From: Lichenostomus cassidix
Taxonomy: Eukaryota > Chordata > Aves > Passeriformes > Meliphagidae
DNA: 64,000 nt
Direction of reading: 5' to 3'
Assembly: GCA_008360975.2 (NCBI GenBank)
Contig: CM039184.1
Coordinates: forward strand, 38,985,797-39,049,796
A program made the translations under genes and the position numbers. The notes under the pieces are model-generated. The model did no database searches. It was not told where the DNA came from and saw only the letters and a program-made list of their open reading frames with translations. Positions 52,101 to 64,000 of the stretch are shown piece by piece (within the stretch, counting starts at the first letter, position 1; each line of letters opens with the position of its first letter).

Positions 52101-55100
52101 CTCTGTTGCACAAGGCCATGCATTTCTTCTTTGGTTTTTTGTCCAAGAATATGGTGTTATTATCAGAAGTTACATGTGGTGGTGTTTGGGTGGGCTTTCT
52201 TTGTATGTATTAGGATTCCAAATAAAAGGTGTCTGCTGGTGTGATTGGATTCTTGAAAGCAGCAATCACTTCTAGACAGAATATCTTGTATGTGTAGGTG
52301 CAGAAATGCTAATAATTACTGAAATATTGTAATGTTAAGGAATGATCAATAGTGTTTCTCTGCTGGTATCTGGAGACTGCTCTGGTACTGTTTGGTAGAG
52401 GTCTCTAGTTCTGGTTGCTATTTATGTAATTTTATGTAAACCAAACCAGAGACCTTGTTACAATCTGTTTATTGCAAATACAAATGATAGAACTAAAATT
52501 ACTTTAATATAGAGAAAGCGGTATGGTTAAGGAGAGAAAATATGATGGGCAAAATGAAATATTTTTTGTGTCTTTGGCATGAAGCAGTGAAGCCAGCAAA
52601 AGACAGGACTTGGACTCTTTTACCTGGACTGCTAGTAAAGAGCAGAGTTTTCCCTTTATTTCTTCAGGGGAAAAAAACTAATGGAACACATAAGTTAGGT
52701 TGGGAGAGAATGAAATTACCATGTACTGAAAAAGTAATTGAAGAGCTATGCACATCACGTTTAAGAAGGAATGCAAATGCTTTATTTTATTGCAAAACCC
52801 TACCTTCCTTCCATATTGTTTGTACCTATAAAAATTTGGTTTTTCATAGTATGGCACAGAAAGAGATGCTTGTTATACTGACAACTCAAAGCATGAGTTG
52901 ATCAACTCATAAGTGTGCTAAAAATATTTTGAACTAAATGTAAAAGAATGGGGTTTTCATTAGGCAAGCGTGCCATGCTGATGATTCCTATTACCTTCTA
53001 CCTTTTCAGAGCTCTCTTTTTATGGCTGGTTTAAATCAATCATTCTTCTGTCTAGCAAAATTCCAAGCCCATCTTTGAAAACTCTTTTGAGAGTTATACT
53101 TCCCCACCCTAGGTTATATCTGCCAGATCAGGAAATTCCAGCTTCTTCTCTTAAATTTACTAGGGAATCCCTGGAGTCTAAAACTCAGAAAATGGATTTT
53201 TGCTGGACTGTGAAAAATCACAATCCTCCTTTTCTTCCCTAACCTTTCCACATACTTTCTAAATTAGAACTTTAGCCATGCTGACTGCCTGCAGATAAGC
53301 TAAAAAAGAATTGCATGGACTGTCACGAGCTTGGAAATCTGTCCTCTTGTTAGGTCAGACTCCATGCTCATATACATTCTGACTGAATGTTAATTTTCCT
53401 AGTATTTGTTTTCTTTACATAGCATATTGTAGAGCATTGAAATGCATGCAGACACCCAATGTTATTTTCAACAGATTAGAAGTTTGACTCCTATTTAACT
53501 ACAGTGTGCCTAATTTTAAACTTTCCAGTACTTCTGGAAATTGTTTTAGATGACTGATGTTTATAGGATGAGAATCAGAAGCCTAGCCTCCAAGTAGATA
53601 CATTTTATTTTAAAAGCTTGAATGATACATGAAGTAATTTCCTAAAGGAACCTAAGGATATTATGTAGAATTGCAGAAAAAATAGTAGCTCAAAGCATTA
53701 ATATTTATGTTAAAGATTTTTCACAAAAGCAACTGATGTAGATTGATTTATGAGAGGTAGTGAGAGCCTTCCATTGATAAATTGAAAGAGAGTACATAAG
53801 TAATTGGATAGTAGAGATTTGTGTCTGGACTATCTCTTAAGAGCAATCTTCTCTATTCAGTTTAAAAGAATAAAAAATGGCAAATGGAGATGTAATGGTT
53901 ATCTTGGCAAGGAGTGACTATATTTTCACTGTATGAGCTAATGCTGAGGTTTTTCATTACTCAAACTATATAAAAACTTTACATCTAACAAAATACTGAA
54001 AGTGATTTTTATGAAGTATTCATTTAAAAATACTGTGTCTAAGAAATTCCAGAAGTCTGTGAAATTACAGCTTCCTAGTCAGCTGAATTTATTGAAGCAT
54101 TGCTTATATGGCAGCTTGCCTCTTACAGTACAAAGGATATGTACAGTGTGGGAGATTACCGTTTAATCAATTGTTTATGCTTAGGTGTTGTTTTTCTATC
54201 AAAGTGCCTCTGCTCAGTATTTGAGACAGCATTGTAGTTTTCTGTGTCATTAGCAATTGTTTTTAAACTCTCTCGTTATGAACACCTTATTAAGGAACTA
54301 GTTTGGACTAAAAAAAGTCATAATGGCTAATGTAAAGGCGCTCAGAGAAGGATAAAATATTTTTTTCAATTTTGTTTTGGCAAACATGACGAAAGGTAAC
54401 TAAAGTGGTAATTACATTCAAACCTTGCTTCTAGCCTTGTTGAAGGCAAGGCTGCCTTTGACTTTGGTGTAGAAATTTCCTAGGCTTCTTCTGTGAAGCT
54501 GTGTATCCTTCTCAGGATTGGGCAGTTAAATGATTTACATTATTCTAATTTGAAATTCAAGTAGCCAGTAGATCAAGGTATTAGAATAAATAGAAATTTT
54601 CCTAATTGCCCAAGCATTTGCATTTCATAATTCAATAGCAACCAGTTAAGATTAGTTGTTAGTCAAAAAACCCCTCAGCCTAACAAAATCAGCCTCCTAA
54701 CTTTCACCACATAAAAACTTTACAAAGCAGGTAAGCACCTCTCCAATTTTTCTTGCTTAGACCTATCTCTCTTGTTTTAATAGCTAAATCATAAGGAGGA
54801 GGAGGCAGAATCCTCTGTGTTGGAGCATGGCCTGTGATCTCCATCAAGAACAGGGGTTTCAGTGTCTGTTAAGAACTGTGTTGTTTCACAACCAATTCAC
54901 ATCAATCTGAATTCAGACTGCAAATGGTTCCACCCTTTTTCTTGCATTGGCATTTGTAGTGGTAGTGAACCGGTTAAGCAGCTAAACTGGTTAAAAAAAA
55001 ATTAAAATGCAATTTCTCCTCCTAGTTCATGTCTTTTAATTGACTTACTGTGCAATCATATGAGTGCCAGAGAACCAGCAGGAATATATAGCATGGAGGA

Positions 55101-55404
55101 AAAGCAGAACTGTGACAGCCAGTTTAGATCAACTTAAATTGTTAGGGAACCACAGTATTTGGTGTGGTATAGGGATAGGGCAAAAATTTTTTTTTTTCTA
55201 CTCAGGCTACACAATGATGAAGTTTTAAGGTTCAAGAAACAAAGGCAAGGCAGGAGTGAATACACATCTATTTATGTGTGTGCATATGGTTTGGAAGTGT
55301 GGCAATAGCAAAGATTTAAAAATTTTATGCAAAAAACATGATCAGCTGTGAGATCAGAGTTACTCTGGTACAACTCCCTCAGTTTGTCCCAGCACATGCC
55401 TATC
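49123..55404. other. Intron 1, unique DNA with several chance ORFs
   Basis: The longest frames are 51841-52275 (+, 144 codons), 51106-51489 (-, 127 codons) and 52542-52901 (+, 119 codons). None shows a domain, a signal peptide or a repeat that I know, and each sits in mixed composition without promoter-like context. The 51.5-52.3 kb part is somewhat GC-richer. I treat them as non-coding. Confidence 0.45.
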
Positions 55405-56225
55405 CCCATGGTGAATTCTTTTTCATTATATTCAACCTAAATTTGTTTCAACTTATGTCTGTTTTCTCTCACCCTTCCACCATGCCAACCCCTGCAAAGA
55501 GCCTGACAGTCACCTCTAAAATTTCCTTGTAGGTAGGGGCAGGCTGCTCCTGCATCCCTCTGAAGCTGCCTCTTCTCCAGGCTGAACACCCCTCAGTTCC
55601 CTCACTCTCTTCACTTCAGCTTGGTGCTTGGGTGCTTCAGCCTGGTGGCTTTCTTCTGGACATGCACCAGTTAGGTTTGTTGATGTTTTTCTTGCCACAG
55701 AAGATCAGAAGTGGGTGCAGTATTTGAGATGCAGTCTAATGAGTCCAGAATAGAGGAGGTAATCACTTTCCTTGATCTACTGGCCACACTCTTGTTGATA
55801 GAGGAGGCTGTTGGCCTTCTCTGCATCCAGGGCACTGGTTCACTGACAGTACACTGCCCACCAGCACCCCAGAGCTGCTCCACAGCTGGTCAGTCCCTAC
55901 CTCTATTGCTGTAAGGGGCATTTGCTTCCTGGATGCAGGACTTTGCCTTTGTTGGTGCTGAATCTCTAAGGTTCCTGTTGGGCCATTCCTATGGCCTAAG
56001 TCCACCTGGGTGATGTTCACTTCTTGACTGTGTTGATTGTTCCCACCCAGCATGGTGTCATGTGCAAGTCTGATGCCTTTTCATCAATACAGATGTTAAA
56101 CAGGACAGATCCTTCCAATAGTCCTCTTTTTATTGGCTTCCAGGTAGAATACAACCTGTTGACCACTAGTCTGAAGGAAGTCAAACCTGATTTGTAGGCT
56201 GCTGTTACAAAACTAGAAGAGATGA
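55405..56225 (-). mobile_element. CR1 LINE fragment, antisense, about 800 bases
   Basis: The + strand reads 'cttctccaggctgaacaccc', 'agttccctcac', a 'ttctggacatgcaccag' block, 'gtgggtgcagtatttgagat', 'agaggaggtaatcac', 'ctactggccacactc', 'ggatgcaggactttgccttt', 'catggtgtcatgtgcaagtc', 'aatacagatgttaaacagga', then a 'gttgaccactagtctgaagg' block. This is the reverse complement of the CR1 reverse transcriptase end and 3' region, in order. All frames are broken. The open frames reported across 55.5-56.25 kb on both strands come from this element. Confidence 0.92.
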
Positions 56226-59200
56226 AGAGAATTGGGACCACATTTTTAATCAAAAGTGGAGACTAGCTGTGACTTCTTTCTTACAACTCAAGGTGGAACT
56301 CAAACTTGGTAGTCTTTTGACTAAGTTAGCTTTCCGTTGTTAGTAAAATTCAATTTAGACCATATATTATTTGTCAGAAATAGGATTAATGTAAGTCTAA
56401 GAAATGTCAACTTGAAGACATACTTCTAAAAAAAAACCCTTTGTGACTATAATTCAACACAAGCAAAAAAAAAAAAAAAGTTAGGCAAGACTCCAGTGAT
56501 TCATTATAAAAATGTTCAATAAATAAATGGTTATTAAATAAGAATGCACTAAAGGACTTCAAGGATATTTTTGCTTCTGAGTTGCAATGCTTACAATGTT
56601 GTCTGTAGTAAGACAGTTTTAAGAATACTTTCTAATAAGGTCCAGTTTGAAGTACATGCACTAGACCAGAGTACTTTTCTTCTTTTTCTTTTATTTTTTC
56701 CTCCTTGGAAACATTCTCTTGACTTTCATCTTTGTATATTAACTCTTAGGTTTTGTGTATTGTGTGTTCCTCTCTGTTGCCAAAGAATAACACTGCTATT
56801 TCAGTAGCTGTCTGGAAAAGTATCACCTGTTTTGGTTGGTTGGTTGGTTGTCTTTTTAATCCTTAATGTAAAGGTCACCAGATTCTATGTGGCCAGAATA
56901 ATTTTTTAAAAATTTATTTTAAGATAAGGTACTGTATCTGACAGTGTTTGTCTTTTGGAATTCAAATTTATAGTTATAACAGCCTTGGAAAACAAAGAAG
57001 TGGCAGATTTAATTCATCCTTCTGCATGCACTAGAAGATGAGTGAATTTAGATTAGGAAATCGATTAGGAAAATGGCTGTATTTGGAATATCCTATTTAC
57101 TGTCACTGTGAATCTGTTCTTTGTCAATTTTGTCAGATCTGTTTATGAAAGCAATTAGGATTTTGACCTCAACAAAATGCAGTGGCAGTGAGGTCCAACT
57201 ATGATTGTGCATAGTGCAGAACTTTGTTTTGAGCCTGCTCTTCTGTCCTTTCTTCATGTGTTTCTTGTGTCATGAGAAGCAGAGTAAATGCTGCCTGTTC
57301 CTTTCATGTGTTTGGTATTTCCTCTCGGTAAGCAGCAGGATGATATTAACCTGTTCAATTATGTTACATTCTATACATTGATTGGCATTGCCCACTTTAC
57401 TCTGTATCTTGGTCTGTAGTTTTACATTCAACAGGTTGTAGTTGTGCAGAATACAAGGGCTATCAGAGCTGAATGCAGGTAATCACGCCACAGTTTTATA
57501 TAAAGTGTCTGGTGACGTTTTCTCGTATGTTTTATGTTAGTTTCCTCATAACTTGCAAGTAAGCTGTTTGGCATTTTGGCTTCTGCTAAATGTTGAGCTG
57601 ATTCAAAGAGCCGTCCATGAGTTGAATGACTTCTTCAGTGGTGTTGGCAAAAATTATTGATTTTTTTTTTTAGTCCCATACAGTGGTACAAAATCTCCTC
57701 AGAGATTTTTGTGAAAAACCTACTTCCTTTTTTAATTTTGAGTTCTAAGTGTTATCTTAAACAATTGAATTTGGAAATGTGCAGAATAGCCTCACTGTGG
57801 TATTTTCATCTTTCCCCTTCTCACATATGCTTTTACCTTGAAAGGACTCATAAAACATGGCTGTTACCTACTCATAAGTGTATTTTGAATATTGTTTTGA
57901 TGCTTGTATGCTTATTTGAAGAAATGGTAATTTACTCTGGGCTATTAGCAACTGCAAGTAGGCACGAGGTTTTAATATGTACAATATTCTCTGAAGTTGT
58001 TTTTTAACCTGGTTTGGAATACTCTTTTTAAGTCGGTGATGCAAATAAACTGCTAATAAACCTGAAGGGAGTGCATTTTTATGTTTGGGAAAGGTAGGCA
58101 GCCCTATTCAAGTCTAGTAAGTAGAGCATTAGCTCATCTGGAAGCTTCAAGTTCCCTTTTAAAGTGTCTCTGAGAATTCCTCAGCAATCTTTGCAAATTA
58201 CTGCCTTGGAAGTATTTTCCCTGCTCTGAACAATTTTGTGCCAACCACACTTGGTAAAGAGGGCTGTGTGACAAGCAGTTATATGCTGGGGGTAGAGAAA
58301 AGGCTTATAAGGGCTCAGGGAAAGGGAACCAGAAAGGATAGCTGACCTGAAAGGGGTTTAGTCAGTTTGATATGACAAGCAGAAGCTGATTTATTTTTCT
58401 TCCTTCCAATAGAAGGCCATGTGTCAATAAACTGTGTATGTGCTGTATTCCTCCTAGGAACTGCTAGAAAATTTGCGGTCTCCATTGCAGGTTTTGGGGT
58501 GGTTTTTTTCAGGCAGTTTCTGGGAGTGGGTGTGTGGGAAGGAAGTCGCAGCAAACTTAGGCGTTTCCTGTTGGATAATTGTTACACATTTCCCATTCCT
58601 CAAACCTTGCTGCTGCTGGGAATAAATTTGATCTAAAACTTGAAGTAAATTAATACTGTGAATAAAGAAATGTAAAAACAGTAGAGATGCTGAAGGAACT
58701 CCACATTGATTTTGTTTAATATAACACTATTTTCTGGATATCTTGGAATATACAAAGAAAGGCAGTTTAATAAATGCATTAAAAAACTAGAATCTTTCAT
58801 ATTAAAGTTATTAGTGGGGTGGATTACATTATAGGTCAGAATATATATCTGAAATCTTCTTATAATAATAATTTTACAGTACTGTAATCTTAGAGTACTG
58901 TGACACTTCATTTATCTTGCACTTTGAAGTTCAACGTTAGCTTGTATGAAGCAAACATTTGCTACAGCTCTTACTCGTTAGTTCAGTTTTGTGCATTTTT
59001 ACTAATATATGCTGGCCCCTGACTTCCATCACTCTGCTCTCAAGAAGGAATTTTCTGGAGTCTCTCATCTGTGAAAACAGCTGAAATTATTTGAGGGATC
59101 TTTCTGAACCATTTGCACCAAGGGTTGGCAGACTTCCTAATGATTTCTTACTTACATTAAAATACAAATATATTGTCCTTTTTCTCTTCAGTATTATGCT

Positions 59201-62200
59201 GCTTGCAGTTTTATAAAATTAGTGCTGTGTTTATTAATTCTCCATGTAAAAAATTGTTAAAACATCTTTAAAGATTTCTCCTGCAGCATCTGGAAACAGT
59301 TTACCAGAGACCAGAGATTCGCCAAGTGATTGTGTGCCATTAGAGCTCTGATCTAGCTCAGTCTTTTTGCAACAGGAGCTGCATTGTATTACAAAACACA
59401 AAATGTTTAATTAAGTATGCACTGAAAATTGTTACAGGTGATTGGAAGAGAAGCTGGAATCAAGACATGAAGAACTCAGTATTGAGAATAACAGTTATAG
59501 TGGGCAGCTATCTCCTGTTGGGTGCAGTTTTTATGTCTGTAACCAAATTGCAGAGACACTGGACATTTAACTCAAGTTCCCTCTTCCCTGTTTCTGAAAT
59601 GATTGGTATACTTGGCTGAAGTGCTTCACAGAGCTGGAGTCGAATGTTTGTGAGGTTATCTAAGATGTTCAGATGCATAGTACTTTTTGAAAGTGCTTGT
59701 CACAGATTTAAGTTTCCTGCTACTGAAATTGGTAACACTCCTGCTGACTTCAGTGGGAGCAGAGTTAGGCAAGGAGAGCCTTTAAATATAATCTCTGTAA
59801 ATTCAAAGGTTCCTTACAATGCAAGTGTTTGTTTGCAGGAGAAGTGGAGTTTACAGAACAAAATTTTCAAAATCATTTTCTGTAGCTGATGAGTTGAGTA
59901 GTTCGGGTGGTTTGGACTAGAGCGTGTATGAAATTACAGAAAGGAGGAAGGGGAAAAGTTAGAGATTGGGAAGATCTTTTTATGTTGATGTTACATTTGA
60001 TAATTTTCTGGTTTTTGAATGTGTTTTTTCTTTGAAATCCATTTATCTTTCTCATATTTAATTATCGTAATACAGAAATGCCCTAAATTTAACCCTAACA
60101 ATATGCTATAAAGCCTGCTTTTGATACCTTATACCTGACAGCCAAGCTGATAAATCATTGAAATTAACAGAATGTTTTAATCCTTTATAATAATTGTATC
60201 TGTTTTGATTAATTCCTAATAAAATATTCCAGTCTGTAGACATTTTCTGCCTGTAGCTTGTTGTATCATACTTCTATCAAACAGTAAGCTGTTGGGTACA
60301 GATGTTGCTCCTGTTTGCATGTGGAAATTACTGCAGAGTTTGTGCCACTTTTTGAATTTCACAAGCCAATGCTTGACTGGATTTGTAGTGGTTTGTTTGT
60401 TTTTGGTTTGGTGCTTTTTTTCCCCTTTATTTACCTTGAGTATTCCTAAAAGTACATCTTCCTAATGTAGGAGAGTATTTGCTATTAAATATATAAAATG
60501 AAGAGCAGAGTGGTACAAGATAAGTAAAGGAAAACATTTTGAAGTCAAGTTTGCATGCAGAGATTGTAGCATTGGGAAGACTTAAAACTACTGGAAGAAT
60601 AGCATGGTGTTTATGGAATTAAATTAACACTTGCAGCTAAGTTTCTTAACAGTGCTGTTAATTGATGACAACGTTTTCCTTCTACCAGCAGTCATGTATA
60701 TATAAATAACCTTATAGCAACACTACACATAATAGCCTTTTCATAATATCACTGCATTTGAGCTTTCCAGGGGAAGGCGCAAAGGTCGTATCATTGGTTT
60801 ATGGCTGTGGAATTATCCCTGTGCTAGGGTATGGTTATCAGACATTCCTCACATTCCAGGTGTCTAATATTATAGTGCTTACATGCCAGTGCAGGACCAA
60901 CTGCTGCGTCAAAGAAAAACGCTGGAGAAAACATCCACGGCATTACCCATTTCCACTTCTCGGTGGCCCCCTTCCCCCCAGCCTTTCAAAATGTCATCTT
61001 TGCATTGAACTTGGCAGTGTTAAACAGATAAATGAATTACAAACATTGATTTGGTTGGGGGTTTTGCCCTACAAAAACAAATAGCTAGTATGTTGAGCTG
61101 GAAAATATTGGTTCTCCTTTTCACTTTCTTTTAGTACCTTCAATGATGAAGTGATGTGGCAAAATGTATAGCTGTGTTCAGCGTGGGGTTTTTTCTTCAC
61201 TGATGGCAATTGTTAAGTGGAAAGCCAAAACAGTTTATCATCATCAAAAGGAAAAGGAAACAAAAAACCAAGCCAGCAGGCAGTTTGACCTGGTCCTGCA
61301 ACCAGTGGGTGTGGGTCCCTTCCTTCCCAAATGCTTTCTTCCCCTTCTGGGTCTCAGCTATTCAGTTCATGTGCCTTTTCACAGAAGCACCTGTGAGGGG
61401 ACAGAGTGAGCTGACATTGAGCTAATGCCACCGCTTTGTAACTGGGAGGAGGCAGTTCTGCTCGGCTTCCTTGCTGCTAGCACATTTTTATGGCAGTCAT
61501 TAACATGCACATAGCATCTCATGGCGAGCTGGGAGGCAGCACACTCCCTCTGCACTCACCTCCCTGTCTGCTGCCTGCTGGACTGAAAGTGTAACTTGTG
61601 TGTTCTTTGCTTGCTTCCTTTTGGGTGTGCATATGAGAAGGACGTCAGTTGCCCATTTTGAGTGTTTTGGTTTTTTTTTTTCCGGTGGAGGAAGCCGGCG
61701 AGATCTTTGGATGACCTGAAGATTTTCATCCTTAGCTTTTCTGTGTTGCATAAGCTTAGGGAGTTTGGAGATGTGTAGAACTTTTGAGCATTGAGAACAA
61801 GTCTTTTGAAATAAATAAATAAAAAGGGCATTAATTTTTGTTAATATATTGCAAGCACCAAATTTCTGATATTTTTACATTACACTTGCAAAACTGCTAA
61901 ATGAATAGGAAGGTGTTTTTCCTGTATGTGTTCTGCCATGTAAGATTTTTTTTAAAATTGTTCTAGTTTCATTCCCAATTATCGAATCAAAACCTGCTTT
62001 CTTGTACTTTGAATGTATGTCCTTTATTTCTCTAAAGGGATAGCATTCATTCTGTAGGGATTTTGTTATTCAGCTATTTTTGCAATTGGGTTTTACTTTT
62101 GAATACTTGTGCTGCTGTTAAAATAAGCAGACTCAAACACTGCACTTTTAAGTATATTTTTGTTTCAAATAACTTGTTGCTCTCTACATACAATACAATT

Positions 62201-64000
62201 TTTATAGTAAAAATTCATGGCTGTATTAGCTTAAAATGGTTATGTTTGTAATAGATATTGGAAACTAAGACCTTTTGCCAAGATTTCTGGGTTTTTCTAT
62301 ATTGTACAAGTTCAGTAAGTTATACATAAATATAGTGAAGTTAAGATTTTCTGTTCTAATGATGTTGTAGTAAGGTTTGCTGGTTTGTTTTCATACTTTC
62401 CCTGGCAATTTAATGTTTAACTAAATCAAGAAGAACTGGAAAACATTTGAGGGATGGAGTAGAATTTGCTACTGTAGTTAGTGCTTGTCCCCAAACCCCA
62501 TCACTGGTGAGGTGCCAACTTGTTATTTCTAAGCAGGACTTGCTAAATGTGTTGAACCGTTTGTGCTGTGCTGCAGTGTAGGAGACTCTGAGTTGGTCTG
62601 CAGGAAGGCAGCAATCAGAACTGATGATGGGCTGATGTTGCCACTTCACATGGCAGTAGTAGTGCAGCTGTCTCTCTGGAAGGCTGACTGGAAACTGAGA
62701 CACAGTTCAGCACTTTTCAGCAAGGCGTTTCAAAAACACCTTGAGTACTTTGCCTAAATTACAGAGAAGAAACCACTTATTCAGTACTCTAAAAAGTTTT
62801 TAAAAAACCCCAAATCGTATGAGGACAGACAAAGCTTAGATTTTCTATTCTATTTGATCTTTGTGTGCTTTCTGAACATAATATTGTGTTTACCTGGATT
62901 GCTGGCTAGCTAGATGAGAGTCTTTTAATGGAAAGTGAGTTTTTCAAAGTCTTGGATATTCTCTGAAACATCATTTAATGTGGTCTAGTCCTATCTACCT
63001 GAATCTACAGCTCACTTGTAAATGGGAGTTTTAGTAACCCACTGTCAGTATGAGTTCAGTACTGGAAATAAAGTTTTTGAGCTTGTTAAATAGTTTCAAG
63101 CACCTGTTATCCCGGTAGTGCATACCCAAATAATGTCCCTCCATTCTGTGTTGCTGTGAGGCAGAGCAATTATGTATGTCTCTTAGTGTAATTCTCCATC
63201 TCTGTAGGTTTTTCTTTACTAAGGAAGCTGCAAAACCAAGAAATATATTTCTTTATAGCCTCATGTCTGTCATAAGTATTCAATGACTTTAAAGAACCAC
63301 AGGATGGAAATTGCAAGCTATCAAAAATGGTGTATACTGGTATGCTTTTTTGAAAACTAGAGTCAGTGCTAATTTCGAGTTTCCATTCTTATCTAAATGT
63401 GAGTGTTTTACTTATCTTTGTATTACCAGGAGCAAAATCATCTGAAATCTGGAAAACAAGTGAAAATTCATTAAACGTATCCAGGAAATACTTGCGCTGG
63501 AGCTAATAAATCTTTGTCTCCTGAAAGTGTATAACTCTGCTGTGAGTTAGGTCTCTGCAATTAGTTTTTGGGTATCCAGTGGTACAAAAATGTGAAAGTG
63601 CAGTACTATTGACTGCTATGTATCCATGCTAGCCAGGAGTGTGGCTGCAATCATTTGACTATTAACCTATGCTGTTGTGTGCATGTGTGTGTAATATGAA
63701 GCAAAAACGTTAGTGGTGCACATGCTAGTGGCTATAGGCATACATTTAATGCTATTAAGAAGCTTAATTTAATGTTATTGGGGATGTTTCACCATTAGTG
63801 AATGGGTTACATTTAGTTTGAGCTATTAGTAATTCTGTTTTAGCATAGGAAAGGTAACATGCATGTTTGCTGTCCTTTGAGCATAAACATTTGTTGACAT
63901 TTGGTTGCACACATCCTGTGAACAAGGTAAACATGCATGACCCTACCACATTTGTTTATTTTACACCACTATTTCAAGCAGGGATTCTGACCATACTTGT
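56226..64000. other. Intron 1, mostly unique DNA, with GC-richer blocks
   Basis: A 15-base A run lies at 56465-56479 and a (TTGG)n run at 56831-56850. The word 'cctgctgacttcagtgggag' near 59739 resembles an old amniote-wide repeat, but it is too short to name. GC-richer, lower-repeat blocks at 58.3-58.6 kb and 60.76-61.72 kb could be regulatory or an unannotated exon. Their longest frame, 108 codons at 60758-61084, has no known motif. No second WWC2 exon was found. Confidence 0.45.
56831..56850 (+). repeat. (TTGG)n short tandem repeat
   Basis: Four to five TTGG/GGTT units inside a T-rich context. Confidence 0.9.

Noticed and set aside
51841..52275. 144-codon + frame
   Set aside because: No motif, overlapping frames on both strands, no promoter context; chance is likely.
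52542..52901. 119-codon + frame
   Set aside because: No recognisable domain, and I found no splice signals linking it to WWC2.
55516..56253. Several frames on both strands
   Set aside because: All lie in the antisense CR1 element and are broken LINE sequence or its reverse.
36911..64000. WWC2 exon 2
   Set aside because: I looked for the DELP-x-GWE and YYIDH coding blocks and saw neither; a profile search would be decisive.

Overview
The window is vertebrate nuclear DNA, almost certainly from a bird. Three things point there. It is AT-rich, non-coding DNA with one sharp CpG island. It carries several truncated CR1 LINEs, one ending in the typical avian ATTCTGTG octamer tail. It also carries an endogenous retrovirus whose LTR resembles a family I know from bird genomes. 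The species cannot be fixed from the sequence. There are no bacterial or phage genes, no CRISPR array, and no RNA gene that I can support.

The one protein-coding gene I can defend is the 5' end of WWC2, a WW and C2 domain scaffold of the Hippo pathway, on the + strand. A CpG island at about 35.16-36.91 kb holds its promoter, 5' UTR and first coding exon. Translation starts at 36054. The exon encodes 43 complete codons, including the whole first WW domain, and ends at a GT donor after 36184. Everything from 36185 to the window end is read as intron 1, at least 27.8 kb long. I could not find exon 2. Just upstream of the start are two TEAD-type GGAATG motifs and two POU-type ATGCTAAT motifs, each pair closely spaced, plus two short upstream ORFs. 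One uORF overlaps the WWC2 start codon. Because WWC proteins act upstream of YAP/TEAD, the TEAD pair suggests a feedback loop, which is an inference.

Region by region: 1-35.1 kb is intergenic DNA upstream of WWC2. It holds a solo LTR fragment (1.8 kb, minus), an ancient CR1/L3-type LINE ORF2 relic (9.1-10.0 kb), older CR1-like pieces (11.2, 13.0 and 15.6 kb), and a CR1 3' end (14.2 kb). It also holds a short provirus with a matching 5-bp target duplication (20.7-22.5 kb) beside an L2/MIR-like tail (22.6 kb), CR1 pieces at 27.4 kb (minus) and 28.5 kb (plus), and two long tracts made only of A and C (30.4 and 32.5 kb). Intron 1 holds a CR1 fragment at 49.0 kb (plus) and a longer one at 55.4-56.2 kb (minus), simple repeats, and otherwise unique AT-rich DNA with a few GC-richer blocks that may be conserved regulatory elements.

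Most open reading frames of 60-150 codons here are chance frames in non-coding DNA, frames inside repeats, or GC-rich frames inside the CpG island.
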